DNA of 64,000 nucleotides, taken from Trebouxia sp. TZW2008 (taxonomy: Eukaryota; Chlorophyta; Trebouxiophyceae; Trebouxiales; Trebouxiaceae). This document shows positions 10,184 to 21,666 of the stretch, in pieces. Under the pieces are notes generated by a model, which saw nothing but the letters and a program-made list of their open reading frames with translations, ran no database searches and was not told the DNA's origin. The stretch lies in NCBI GenBank assembly GCA_002118135.1, contig BDIU01000413.1, positions 18,822 through 82,821 on the forward strand, in the 5' to 3' direction. Every line of letters starts with the position of its first letter. Positions within the stretch are counted from its first letter, which is position 1. Both the position numbers and the translations under genes were made by a program.

Positions 10184-13100
10184 ATGTCTGCCTTCTCGTC
10201 TGCCATGCATGCAGGAGCGATGTATCAGACGCAGATGACCCGCCGATGCTCCTGTCACCGACTTGAGCACGCTCGACTATTGTGAGTGTGCTTGGACATA
10301 TCTCAGCGTTGCTTCTGGTCTTGTTCACAGCACATTATTGCTTTATGCCTTGTACACTGTTTGTGCACGCACGGATCCGTGCGCGAGCTTCAGTGTTCTG
10401 CTTGACTGCAACAAGATCTCGGTTAAACTGATCACGACGGTCTCAAGCTTGCCGTCTCGAGCTTCTGCTTGCTTGTCTGCAGCCGGCAAGCACCACTGCA
10501 TCGTCTGAACCTTCGGCCTGCCTTACAGCACCATGTGGATCAGCACAGAAAACGCAAGCGCACTTCTGCCTCTCAGCAAGACCCAAGCGACGCACCAAAA
10601 CGTGAAGAGCAAAGACAGCAATTGCCTGCTTCAGAGGGCACAAGCGAGCACGACAACACTGCAAGTCCCACCTCAGTCTCAACAGACCCAAACACTGTGG
10701 ATTGGCGAGAGTTCAGGTGATTGCACATTCTCAAAGCTTGCAGCTCAAGCATTTACGCCTGTGCATGCAACAACAGCATGGTCGTCAATACACAGCTTAC
10801 GCTACTTCTGCTGTCATGAGCACCATGATTGGCATGCTATTGCTGTTGCTGCCCAGGCAACAACACTGCGCACAGCTTCCAGTCCTTGTGTTGATGGTCA
10901 CAGTGTCATACTGTATCTTTGCAGCCAGCTCCTCCAGTACATGAGCGTATTCCTTTCATCTGGCCAGACGTAACCCACACATTCATGCAACATTGGCTTC
11001 ATGCAGACAAAGGGCATTCACTCTGTACGCACCATTTGGCAAGCCCGTGCTGCTCATTCACTTGTCGTCACTGCTTCCCTCATCCAAAGGGAAATCCGAA
11101 CATCAGTGAAGCCTTCGCAGCAAAATTTGTCAAAAAAGCATTTGCAGCCTCACATGCATGTCAGCTGTAGTACGGGCCAAGACAGGTAGCAAATGATAGA
11201 GGGCAATGAAGTGAAGGGGCCACTCAAGCGCATGTTGTTTGCATTACAGGGCAAGACTGATAGCAAGTGATAGAGGGCAACAAAGTGAAGGTGGCACTCA
11301 AGCAGTCAAGGGTCGCTGGGCACACAATGTGGTCAAGCCAGAGAAGGGGTGCCTGTTGTTATCACACCCTCTGATGTTCAGCGAGCGGCAAACATACTTC
11401 TCACAGGTGCAGTGTGTGAAAGCAATTTGCATGGACCATGATCAAGCTGCCTGAACATAGCTTGTCTCTGCTCACGATTTTGGTCCTGATTGCATATGCA
11501 AGTCAGCTCACATCTCTGTCTAGGGATGTCATGTCCTGAATGCCCTGCACAAGTCTCTGGTGAATCCACACTTTCATTAGTCAACAATGGTGCGAACAAG
11601 GCATAAAATAGCACCAAGATGGCTTGTTAGACATTCTCAGCATGTCCCTCATAGGCTTGCTGAAAAGCTGCATTGTCAAAACCTCAAAGCGCCTTTAATG
11701 TATTGCTTGTTCTTGGATGGTCTCATGCGTAGCAGGCAGTCACTGCATCCTATCAAATCAGCATGCTCCCATAAACTCTACTTTGTAGGAAAGTCACGTA
11801 CTCATATACTGCTCACATGTCTTAGCACATGCTGCAGGCATTGATGTTTGGTCATGACGATAAAGCAAGCGCTGGCTTGATCTTGACTAGACCCACAAAG
11901 CATGTTCTGGGCAGGTTGATTAGCGCTGATAGCCTGTTTAACTAACGTACCATGACGCACGATGCAGGCAGTCATCATCTTGATGTGTAACCGTGATGAC
12001 AAAATGAGCGCTGGCTTCATCCTGAACAGACCCACAGAGCATATGCTGTGCAGGTGGATTGGCGCTGATGACACATGCCCACTCACATACTGTAGCACGT
12101 GCTGCAGGCAGTGATCTTCCTGTTTGATCATGATGACAAAGCAAGCGCTGGCTTCATCCTGAACAGACCAACAGAGCATGTTTTGGGCAGATTGATTGGT
12201 GCTGACGACCTGTGCCCAGAGTTTGCAGACAACCCCTTGTATCTGGGAGGGGATGTGGGCCATGACACCATGCATTTTTTGCATGGCTATTCTGACATAC
12301 AGGTGGGTCTGTGCATGTATGGCGTGACAGGCCTGTAACAGCTGAGGTGGTTTCTACCCACAATGCATGACTTGCCTGAAAAGACGATGTTGCATGAATG
12401 TCGTCTATTTTGAAAGATTGTTGCTGGGACTACTGTATGTCATCAATGCCACAGCGCAGGGTCTGTGTGGGCATGCGTTGCTGCACACAACAAGCAGCAG
12501 GCACACCTGTCCATCCACGTTTCCATCATGCAAAGCATTATCACTGACCAAAACTTTGCAAGGCTTGTATGCACGTACATACATAAATGCATGGTGATTT
12601 ACAGTAAGCAGTGCATACAAAACTGCATGTAATGAGCAGTGGTGTCTCATCAGGTCGTGAGGATGTCTTGTTGCTATGCAGGGTGCTCTTGAGGTTGTCC
12701 AAGGCGTGTTCATGGGCGGATATGAAGAAGCCAGGGCTGGCATCAAGACAGGGACAAAGGATGCCAGCCAGTTCAGGTGGGTGCTGTCAATCATTGCATG
12801 TTTACAAGTCATGGGACCCAGCTGGCTCTAACAAATGTGGGGATGAGTCACCCAGACAAGAAAGTTGTTCTGCAACACCAACCCATACCAGAGTCGTGCA
12901 TCAAGAAGTTGTGATCTGACGTCTGTTGCCAAAGCTGCAGCTGCAGCCTCTGTGCTGTGAAGCGCTGGTCGCGGGTGCTGTAAAGCAGACATGGCTAAAT
13001 TTGGGGATGGGACACCGTGCAACTCCAATGACTACTCTGGTCATGCATTCAGGCTGAGCAGTCCTTGCAGTACAGCTCTAGGCACATGCATTGTTGTCAT

Positions 13101-13592
13101 TTACTTTCCATCATCTGTAAACTGCAGCATCTTGTTGGCAAAATTGAGCTGCGCTGTTTGTGGGGATACATGTCATGACCAGGAGGTAAACAGTCTCCTC
13201 AAGGCGGGGGATTGCTGGGGCAGGCTTGCTAGCCTCGGCTTCTGATTTTCTGCAAAGTCTGCCTTGTATACTCGCCATAGGTATTTGCTTATGTAGGTGC
13301 TTCCTTATGTCCCAAAGATATGGCTGAACGGGCAACAGGCCGACATAATTAATGTTTTCGTTGCAGGTGGTTTAACAGATATGCAGGCTGGGGCCCAGGA
13401 CAGCTGGAAGCCGAGTGTAAAGCAGGTGTTTGGTTTACAGCAGCCGCCAGCAGTGATGTAATACTAAATCAGCAAGATCTGGCTGGCAGGGACATGTGGC
13501 ACGCCATTCTTGACTTGATGGGGGGTGACTACGCATCGTTGTCCAGAAATGTGAAAGATGCTTATCCCGAAAACATGCCCAAAGACTCATAG
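10184..13592 (+). CDS. UPF0301 (YqgE/AlgH, DUF179) protein, plastid-type
   Basis: Six exons: 10184-10281, 10483-10716, 11250-11406, 12108-12302, 12682-12776 and 13367-13592; 334 residues. Exons 1-2 code a basic, Ser/Thr-rich leader typical of a plastid transit peptide, ending DWREFRARLIA, a junction seen in plant UPF0301 proteins. The domain follows: GCLLLSHPLMFS, ASAGFILNRPTEHVLG, NPLYLGGDVGHDTMHFLHGY, GVFMGGYEEA, YAGWGPGQLEAE and the end ILDLMGGDYASLSR. The bacterial founder family has no agreed biochemical role. The start ATG 10184 was chosen as the in-frame Met nearest the leader; an open frame extends back to 10034. The exon 2 acceptor is inferred from a strong donor at 10282 and matching phase. 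Decayed copies of exons 3 and 4 lie just upstream of each (separate entries). Confidence 0.9.
11172..11231 (+). repeat. Decayed copy of UPF0301 exon 3 start
   Basis: The segment 'gatagagggcaatgaagtga' and flanks repeat the acceptor and first 50 bases of the exon at 11250 with several substitutions. It lies about 75 bp upstream, inside the intron. Confidence 0.8.
11831..12090 (+). repeat. Two decayed copies of UPF0301 exon 4 (acceptor plus exon start)
   Basis: Copies at about 11831-11935 and 11961-12090 match the exon at 12108: each has a 'gcaggca' acceptor, 'agcgctggctt(c/g)atc', 'agacccacaaagcatgttct' or an equivalent, and 'gattggcgctgatgac'. Both lack a continuous frame in the right phase, so they look like pseudo-exons. 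Period about 130-150 bp. Confidence 0.85.
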
Positions 13593-13846
13593 CATGCCTC
13601 ATGCAGCGTGTTTGTGCATGAGCCTTTTACACAATTGTGTTCCATGTGGCCCTGCTTTGTACATTCTGCAGACGTGCTTGACGGGTTTGAAAGCCCAGAT
13701 GTGCGATCGTTCTACCCTCAGATCCAAACAGACCTTATCTGACCAAGGAGAGGACGATACTATGCTGATTGATATGTCCATTTCATTCATTACATTTTGG
13801 CCCTACAAGCTGCTACAAACACTGCCTTAATTCTATGCTATCTGAA
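13593..13846. other. Convergent 3' ends of UPF0301 and galactokinase genes
   Basis: Only about 250 bp separate the stop codons of the two convergent genes. No further feature seen. Confidence 0.6.
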
Positions 13847-16800
13847 TCACATGTGTAGCTTAATGATAGCACCACCACTAGCAGGCTTTGAAGCAAAGAT
13901 CACTTCTTCCAGCTGGTCGCCTTTCACTTTGCCGTCCTTTATACACTTGTCAAAGTAGTTCGACTTGAGAGCAGTGATGAACTGAGCAGCATCAGCTTGC
14001 TTGATGAGGGATACAGCACAGCCACCCCACCCTGCTCCTGTCAGACGGCTGCCCAGTGCCCCTTGCTTCTTGCTCTCTGCAATCAAGGTGTCTAACTCCT
14101 CACAGCTGCACTCGTACAGCTCCCTGCACAGCATCTCAAAGTCATTGACCACCACAGTACTTGGATGCAAGACTGCAGGCAGCTGTCTTGCAAACAACAT
14201 AAATGGCCTGATGGCATCAGTCTTTGGCAATGTGGTAAGTACAGCTGCTCTGTACTGGTCTCAGAGATGCTGACCTCCAACCGTTGCCCTATGTGATCTT
14301 AATGTGAAACAGTGACATGAATGTACAGGAACATGACGCACAATGGGCCTATCGTCCACCTCATGGTGCAGCATGCTGTGACTTGTGTCAAAGGCATGGC
14401 TGCTCGTGTGGCCATGAGATCAACCCTGCGCAACCCTGAATGTCGTTTGATTGCAGCTACACTATTGGTGCAACTGCAAGCTTCAAGGCCATCAACAAGT
14501 GGCTATCATGTTATCAATCAGCAAAGCCATCACTGGTTATTGTGTTGCCACATGGTATCAGCTGATGCAATGGGCAAGAGGTAAGTTGCAGCATCACACC
14601 TGCAGCTAGTCTGGCTGGTGTCATTGTAGCCGTCATTTCAGTACATGTGCCAGAATGGGTAAATGTGCTCTCATGTTTTGCTCGTTCGTCTTGCATATTG
14701 GTAGCACTGCTTTCATGATGATGATGATGAATAACATTGTGATTGTCACCTGCAGCTAGTCTGACTGGCATCCATGTAATCACCCAGCTGCTTCAGTTTA
14801 TCCTCCTGTGACAGCTGCTCATTGTTGCACACCCTCTGGAACTCCTTCACGCGTTGTGCCTCAGCAAAGACATGCAGGGTGCGCTGCTGTAGCTTGAAAC
14901 CTCCTGCTCTGGCCGCTACAGGAATGGAGCGCTGTTGACTGGGGTTGTCCTCAAACAGCTTGGTTAGGCTGGTGCCCAGCAACCCCTCAATCTCTGCCTG
15001 CACACCACATGCATCTCTGTGTCTACTAGTCTGTCTACCAGTCTGTCTGCTATTCTGTCTACGAGTCTGCATATTGAGCATGCAGGGTGCATTGCTGTAA
15101 CTTGAAGCGTCCTGCCTTTGCAACCACAGGATTGAGACTTGGGTTGTCCTCGAACGCTTGGTCAAGCTGGTGCCCAGTAAGCCCTCAATCTCTGCCTGCA
15201 CAGCACAAAAACAGAAGCTGTGAGGCCCTGCCCCAAGGACATTGTAGCTTGAAACCCCCTGCTCTTGCAGCTACAGAAATGGAATGCTGTTGGCTGGGAT
15301 TGTCTCTAAACAGCTTTGTCAGACTGGTGCTCAGCAGTCCCTCAATTCTACCTGCACAGTATGCAACACCTGGGTTTTACTCTGGCACTTACAAGGCTGT
15401 CAAAAGCAACGCGAAGAGCGCTGCTGTGGCTTGAAGCGTCCTGCCTTGGCCGCTAAACAGTTTTTGGCAAAAGCAAACAATAGTTCAAGGCCACACACAA
15501 CAGAATTACCATCCAATCTAGTCAGGAGATCAGATTTGACAGTCCTTAAAGGCATCTTTTGGAGCATAGGTACCTGCTCATAGGGCGCCTCATGCAGAAA
15601 TTGCTTAGCTGACTGGCAGGCGGCATCACTGGCTGACTGCTGCGACGCATCCAGCTTGCTGACTGCTAGCTCCTCGACCTCCTTCAGTATCCTCACGCCA
15701 ACAGCCTTCTCCTGCATGATCACTTGCAACCCGAACCCGTCAGCCAGATGCGGCACAACAAAGCTGTTTCATGAGCAGGAGTGCCTGAATGAAGAGCAGG
15801 ACCGATGTGACCCATTGGCAGCAAGGCATTGCATGGTGGGTCACATTGCACAGTGTTCTGCCAGCTTCTGCTGTTGCAAGTCAGTCACTACATTGGTCTA
15901 ACCCATCCTTGCTGTGTGAATACCATGACTTCTTGTGATTTTGATTTTTTGTTCACATCCGGTGACTTCGGGAACATGCAAAGGGATGCCTCATTATCTG
16001 TCAAGACACTGACAGCTGATTGTATCTGTACATACTTGGTTACTGAGTTCCAAGGCCTGCCTAGCAAGCATTACTTGATGGGCGGACAGGCGGACAGACG
16101 GTCAAACGGTCAAACAATCCGCGAGCGAGCAAGCAAACAAAAGAACCAATGAGATGAAGAACTCTGTACCTTGGACATGCCAAGCGTAACAGCTAGCACA
16201 GCTGCAGCCAGCTTGCACTCCACCACTCTCATGTTGTACCGCCCCGCTGCTGTCTCTGCCTTGTTGGAGACTGTCAGGGAGTTGGCAATGACAAAGACTG
16301 CGCCTTCAGGCAGCACCACATCAGACGCTCTGATCTGCACTCACAACACAAAATGTTCACTGCAGTCATTAAGGAACACCCTGAATTGCTGTCTGTGTTG
16401 TGTTGGACACTGTCAGGGAGTTGGCAATGACAGGAATAGCACCTTCAGGCAATGTCACATCTGATGGCATGATCTACACTCACAAAATTAAGAGAAGTCT
16501 TTACGTGCTGTGCCTACGCGACTCATGTTGTACCGTGCAGCTGCTGTTTCTGCCTTGTTAGAGACTGTCAGAGAGTTTGCAAAGGCCAAGACTGCGCCCT
16601 CAGTCAACGCCACTTCAGACGCTCTGATCTGCACTCACAACATCAAGAGAAGTCATCACATGCTGTGCCTACACAGCTCATGTTGCGCCGCCCTGCTGCC
16701 GTCTCTGCCATTTTGGACACTGTCAGGGAGTTGGCAGTGACAAAGACTGCGCCTTCAGCCAGCACCACATCAGATGATCTGATCTGCATTTAAAGAAGGA

Positions 16801-19800
16801 AGTCTACTGACTGGAACTCAGAGCTCCACTGTTTCTGCCTCATTGGAGACTGTCGGGGAGTTGATCATGACAAGAACCGCGCCTTCAGGCAGCACCACAT
16901 CAGACTACCCCAAACACACTCAAAACAACATTGCAATGCTGTTGTGAGTGTAGATGGGGACGTCTGATGTGGTGCTGCTTGAAAGCGCGATATGACCATA
17001 GTCACATTGCACAATGTTGCTATGGTCATACTTGCAAGTGTGCATCTGCTCATGTGCTGTCACTGACAAGGTGACGCTGAGACTGACCAGATTGCACTCA
17101 ATGAGCTTGGCAACTCAAGATTTGTACCCAGCTGAGTTCACACAGAGGCACACTTTTTGCTACAATCAAGTTGTGCTGACACTTAATGCGCCGATGAGCT
17201 TTATGAGCTTGGCACTGTGAGGCTTTGGGGTTTGTACTGATGCACATGAATGATGCATTAACACAAGCATTATCATCATGATGCTGGTGCTAACACTTGA
17301 TGAGTTGAACTTGATGAGCTTGGCAATCTGGGCCATGCCCGTCATGGAATTGCCAATACACACATGCAATGGTGCTAAACATGTGCCATTGTGGTGAACA
17401 AACTGCTGGAATTTACTGAGCTATACTTGATGCAGTTGACAACCTAGACCATGGGTGCGCAGCTAGTCTTACACTGATACGTTGCTCTTGCATAGGAGTT
17501 GGAACGATGGTACTAATGCTGCAGCATACCGTAGTAAAGCCAATGAGTTTGGCATTGCACAGTTTGTCTCGCAACTGGTGTTGCACATATGATGATTGTG
17601 AGGTCAGAGCTTACTGGGTTGAACTCAATGAGCTTGGCAATTTGAGGCATTGCCATCATGGAGATGGCTTGGTCCATCCCCCCAGACTCTGTGCCCACAT
17701 ACCTCTCACATGTAGTCGTGAACTCAGCAACGTCCTGCAGCAAGAGTGTTACAAGATTGTGACGCTTGCAATAATGGCAACTATCGTGGAGCCTGCTCTG
17801 CTTGGCGCATTCCTGAAAAACGTGCTTGACACTCAGCCACGTCTCGCACCATCAGCACAGCAGCTTTGTGACGCAAGTCTTTACAGTGCTGCTGTTTATG
17901 GCCCTTTGAGCGTGGGCTGCTGGCATAGACTGCAACTGACATGGAACATGTTCTGTTTTGCACAAGCCTCTCACACTAAGCTATGTCCTGCAGCCTCAAC
18001 AAGAGACCTTTGTGATACTTGCGCCCACAGAAACACTGTTCAAAATCTGCATTGCCGATACGAGACCTTTTTGGCACAAAATCAAGCAACGAGGCTGTCC
18101 ACAGCCCCTTTGAGGTGGGCTGCAATTGACCTATGGGGCATGTGTTGCACAATCTAAAATTGCTGTACCACAAGCTGGAGGTTTGTGTACGATGGACAAT
18201 TGGGTTTTGGTGTATTGCAGGACTGACACAGGGACTTGGCACAAGTATCCTCATTAAATACAACGTGTTTGGCAAATGCAGTCTGGCAACTCATCAAGGT
18301 TCCATCAAGCTCCCTTAGCCACATCATATGGCAGATACTCAATATCTGATTTTCAGATCCTCTTAAGCACGTGCAGCAGCAACTGACAATCAGAGCTGAG
18401 AAGGTGTTGAGCAAGCAGCAGAGCTGAAACAGGTAGTAGGAGTCAACGGTAGCGACCAAAATTCACAGCAGTCAGATGCATTTAGTAGCAGCTGGGCAAG
18501 CAATGGCGCAAGACGAGAATCATGCAAAACGTCTTGCTTGGCTGTGTATAATTAGATGCTACACACAAGGTAGGCGCATGACTGTGAATAAGTGCGTGAT
18601 GCTATGCATGGCGCACATAATCTTGCTTGGCTGTGATATTCAATGTGACTGCTATTAATGCATGATAATGCAATGTTGCGCACCATCATGCTTTGCTGGG
18701 GGGCGCCAAAGGCCGCCAGCAAGATGATGTGACTGCCCCATACGGTAAACATGACTGTGGTGTGACAGTGCATGGCTCATGGCGGTTACTATGCGCATCA
18801 CATGTGTATGATGCGCACCGTCTTGCTTTGCTGGGAGGCGCCAAAGGCCGCCAGCAAGGCAGTTGGACTATAATATATCTACGACAGATGCACAACTGCA
18901 ACTGCATGCATGACTGTGACTGCATGCATGACACGGTCATCAGGCGCACCGTCTTGCTTTGCTGAGGGGCGCCAAGGGCCGCCAGCAAGGCAAGGGCAGC
19001 CACACACACAAAGGCAGAGGAACTAGACAGGCCCGCCCCTGCACCGCATGCCAAACCCTCTCAGCCTACAACCCATGACCCTACTGCAGTGCATGTTGTG
19101 GTTCTCTTTCAGGAAGACTTTCCTATTGTAAGTGGGACTTGCCTAACTGCAGGGTGCATACACTCACCCTGGTGCATTGTCCTGCTGATCTGTCTTGCGG
19201 CAAAGGGATAGCTTCGAAAAGGAAGTCCTATCCCACATGGGCCTGACCCATTTGCAGGATAACCACAATGACCTTGTTGAGGTTCCTTGTGATAAGTTTG
19301 TTTTTCTTGTCGCTGTTGCTGAAAAGACTCTGCTTGTTCTGTTGGAAAAGGCTGTCCTAGCAAAACTGGGTCTGACCAATCGAAGCAGCAACTACCTTTC
19401 AAGCTAAGCTACAACCATTGTCCAAAGTTTTGCATGTTGTTCAAAGAGGGATCAGAATTCTGAGAACGTGTGGAGAACAAGGGGCCTGAAGTGTCTTACC
19501 GATTTGGTGACAGCAATGCCAAGCACCCCAAGAATGGCCAAAGAGGCTGAACAGGTGAAAGCTGCAGAGCTAGATAGGCCAGATCCTGCAAAAGGGAAAA
19601 GAACCTAGACCAAGGATGAGGGCACAAGGGACTCAACAGTCACCCTGGTACTGGGTCAATTGGTAGCAGTCTGAATTGCAAGACTGAGAAGCGTCACGCT
19701 ACTTCACACACTTTTTTACTTGTGGTGGCAGATACTGAAAGGGCCAAAGTTGCTGCAGGCAGGGAGCTCTTATGATGTAGGACATGGCGGCTGAGAATGA

Positions 19801-21363
19801 TGATGATTTCGCTAGACCAGCGGCAAAAGGGACAAACATAATGATGATGAAACACATGGGATCAAAACGCATTGTGACAATTCTGCTGAGAAAGGTGCAG
19901 AAGCAGGGAACAACAAGCAGTGAACATAGTGAGATGATGACAATGGCTGTACCTGTTGGGACCTGGCCATGCAGCATGACTTGAAGCCCCACAGGTGTTG
20001 GCGCCTTGCCTTGCCTCTCAAGAAACTCAAACACACCCTGGAGTCAAAAACCAGGCTTACATGCTGCAAATCAGGTCTGACTTCTCTGGGTTCGCAACAA
20101 CAGCTTCACAGACACAACTTGACAGATCCAGCTTGATCAATGCGGCTTCATACTGCAGCTTCACAAGCACAGCACACAGCAGCCTTGCACTGACACAGCT
20201 CTTGCTTACCTTGTATGCTGCCAGGAAGTAGTTTGCCCAGGTGTGGTTTTCTAAGTCCACTCGCTGCAGGGCAACAGAAGATTGATTGCGCGTTGTAATT
20301 ATGCATTGGGCATGTGAAGCATTGCGACTGACTGCATTGCAAAAGGCCACGGAACGCAGGTGCGAATTTTCACTACACATGCAAAATATCATATTGCCAA
20401 CAGGCAGCAGGGAGTGATGACCTTGTGGATTAGCATGGCAATAGGCAAGGGAGCATGCAATACCTGCTTGGGATCAAGGCTGAATGTTGCGGTTGGGTAT
20501 TTCTTTTCATCCATGTTAGAGACAGTCAGGTTGTCACCGCCTTGTTTGATGGCAACGACAGTGTCCTGCAGACAAATGAAGCTGTGATGTGAATCACAAG
20601 CAAGCCTGGGCACGGATTTTGTGTTGATGCCCGTCTTCTCAAGGCTGTTGCACTTGTGATATGTCAAGGGTGTAGTAGTCCAGCTACAAAGTTGTGATCC
20701 AAATTCATGCAAGATGTTGTTGCTGAGTGCAGCTACGCATGCTACCTCATGCAGAAAAGAAAAAGAAAAAGAAAAGTCTACGCCAATAGGCATCATAAAG
20801 GGAGCCTCTGTCTAAAGAGGCAACCCGGGAGTGCTGCTTTGAAAGCAGCATCCTCATGCATGCACATGTATTGCAAATGACAGAAATACATGTAAATCAA
20901 CTATGAAGCAATGCTACTGCAACGCAACATCGGCAGTGACATGTACTTTTGTGTATCTGCATCTTCATGTGCTTGCAACCAATTGCATCAGAAAAAGGCT
21001 GACCTGGCGAATAGCCATGGGCAGCACAGCATAGCCTTCATAATCTATGTGCTCTCCAATCAAGTTAACTCTGCCTGCAAGCCGATCGAAATCTCATCAC
21101 GTCTCCTAGCCAAATGTGAGCATGCCGCAGAAGTGTCTGACAAGCTGACCTGGAGCCCGTGCAAACAATGTCGGCCTTGATCCGAAACGCTCCGAGAAGC
21201 CGTCTGAAAGCCGTGCGTATCGCTCTTGTGCTGCAGGAGTGCCTGCGGGTTTGATCGATCAGCATAGCACATCGCATGGCTCTGCTGGATGCACAGCGTC
21301 AAACGCACCGTCGACGCCGTAGACCGAGGTCAACTCAGTATAAGTAGGTACTGTGTCGGCCAT
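13847..21363 (-). CDS. GALK: Galactokinase (GHMP kinase, plant GAL1/GALK2 type)
   Basis: Twelve exons on the minus strand: 21363-21309, 21230-21150, 21074-21004, 20565-20464, 20263-20210, 20037-19953, 19585-19500, 17734-17615, 16334-16170, 15711-15574, 14997-14750 and 14123-13847. This gives 493 residues, close to plant galactokinase. Start [16 protein letters not shown]. Motif 1, [14 protein letters not shown], falls near residues 46-59 (sugar binding); motif 2, [10 protein letters not shown], near residue 150 (phosphate loop); [14 protein letters not shown] has the catalytic-region Asp; motif 3, [17 protein letters not shown], is near residue 430. It phosphorylates galactose (or N-acetylgalactosamine in GALK2) at C1 using ATP, in the cytosol. 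An alternative exon at 19038-18950 could replace exon 7. Introns 7-11 hold many decayed exon copies. Shares a 303-bp divergent promoter with the trigger factor gene. Confidence 0.95.
14583..15362 (-). repeat. Decayed copies of galactokinase exon 11
   Basis: Partial copies of exon 11 (14997-14750) occur on both sides. About 14640-14583 repeats its 3' end and donor ('cacctgcagctagtctg' read on plus). About 15200-15087 and 15362-15240 repeat its acceptor and first 80-100 bases ('ccctcaatctctgcctgcac'). All carry substitutions or small indels and no full-length frame. Confidence 0.8.
16375..16920 (-). repeat. Four decayed tandem copies of galactokinase exon 9
   Basis: Copies lie at about 16380-16470, 16510-16640, 16675-16800 and 16820-16920, upstream (in gene sense) of exon 9 at 16334-16170. 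Each repeats the acceptor and about 90 bases coding (I/V)[18 protein letters not shown] to ETAAGRYNM, then breaks off at the same point before the exon's 3' half and donor. Two copies keep the frame open. A short inverted fragment of the unit follows at about 16950-16990. Period about 130-150 bp. Confidence 0.9.
17075..17460 (-). repeat. Decayed copies of galactokinase exon 8 3' part
   Basis: Segments at about 17080-17130, 17285-17355 and 17410-17460 contain 'ttgatgagcttggcaa' variants matching the end of exon 8 (code for QIAKLIEFN) with its donor side. They lie downstream of exon 8 in gene sense. A further partial copy of the exon 8 start lies near 17840-17870. Confidence 0.7.
18690..18875 (-). 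repeat. Two copies of the 3' half of alternative exon 7B
   Basis: The stretch 'ggcgccaaaggccgccagca' recurs at about 18704 and 18837, matching the 3' end of the exon at 19038-18950 (coding [13 protein letters not shown]) and its donor side. The 5' part with the GLSSS motif is absent from both copies. Confidence 0.8.
18950..19038 (-). CDS. GALK: Candidate mutually exclusive exon 7B of galactokinase
   Basis: This 89-bp segment has a clean acceptor (GGTGCAG) and donor (ACG|GTGCGC), enters in phase 1 and leaves in phase 0, exactly like exon 7 (19585-19500, 86 bp). It codes [19 protein letters not shown], then [11 protein letters not shown]; exon 7 codes [19 protein letters not shown], then [10 protein letters not shown]. 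Both fit the family's motif 2 followed by a helix. Codon usage differs widely while the pattern G-x-GLSSS-x-AF-x-C-x-A is kept, so selection on the protein is likely. Including both would duplicate the phosphate loop, so they would be alternatives. Expression is not shown; it may instead be a recently dead duplicate. Confidence 0.6.
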
Positions 21364-21666
21364 GGTTCCAATGAACGGTATACGACCTTGCTCTGGCTGC
21401 CGTGCCTTGATTTCAGAACAGTTTTGTCAGATCTGGCGATCAATGCCAATTGCTTCTGATCAGAAACGTTGCTGCTCAGCGTCGCAAGCGCGATTTCAAC
21501 GCGCAGTCTCGCTGTTGCACATTAGTAATTTGCACTCTCAAGCTATCTGAAATGTCGAAGATGAAGAACAGTTCAATCTTGAAAGCCGCTCAGCAGCAAA
21601 GTTCAACGTTCAACATCAGTCTGCACATCGCAGCTTTCAGATATTTTGAGGCACAGCTGTGCCATC
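21364..21666. promoter_or_regulatory. Divergent promoter region, galactokinase / trigger factor
   Basis: The two start codons are 303 bp apart and face away from each other, so both promoters and 5' leaders are in this space. No TATA-like box stands out. Confidence 0.6.

Noticed and set aside
16930..16990. Inverted copy of the exon 9 fragment as a possible hairpin regulatory element
   Set aside because: Short, imperfect and inside a decaying array; nothing suggests function beyond array rearrangement.
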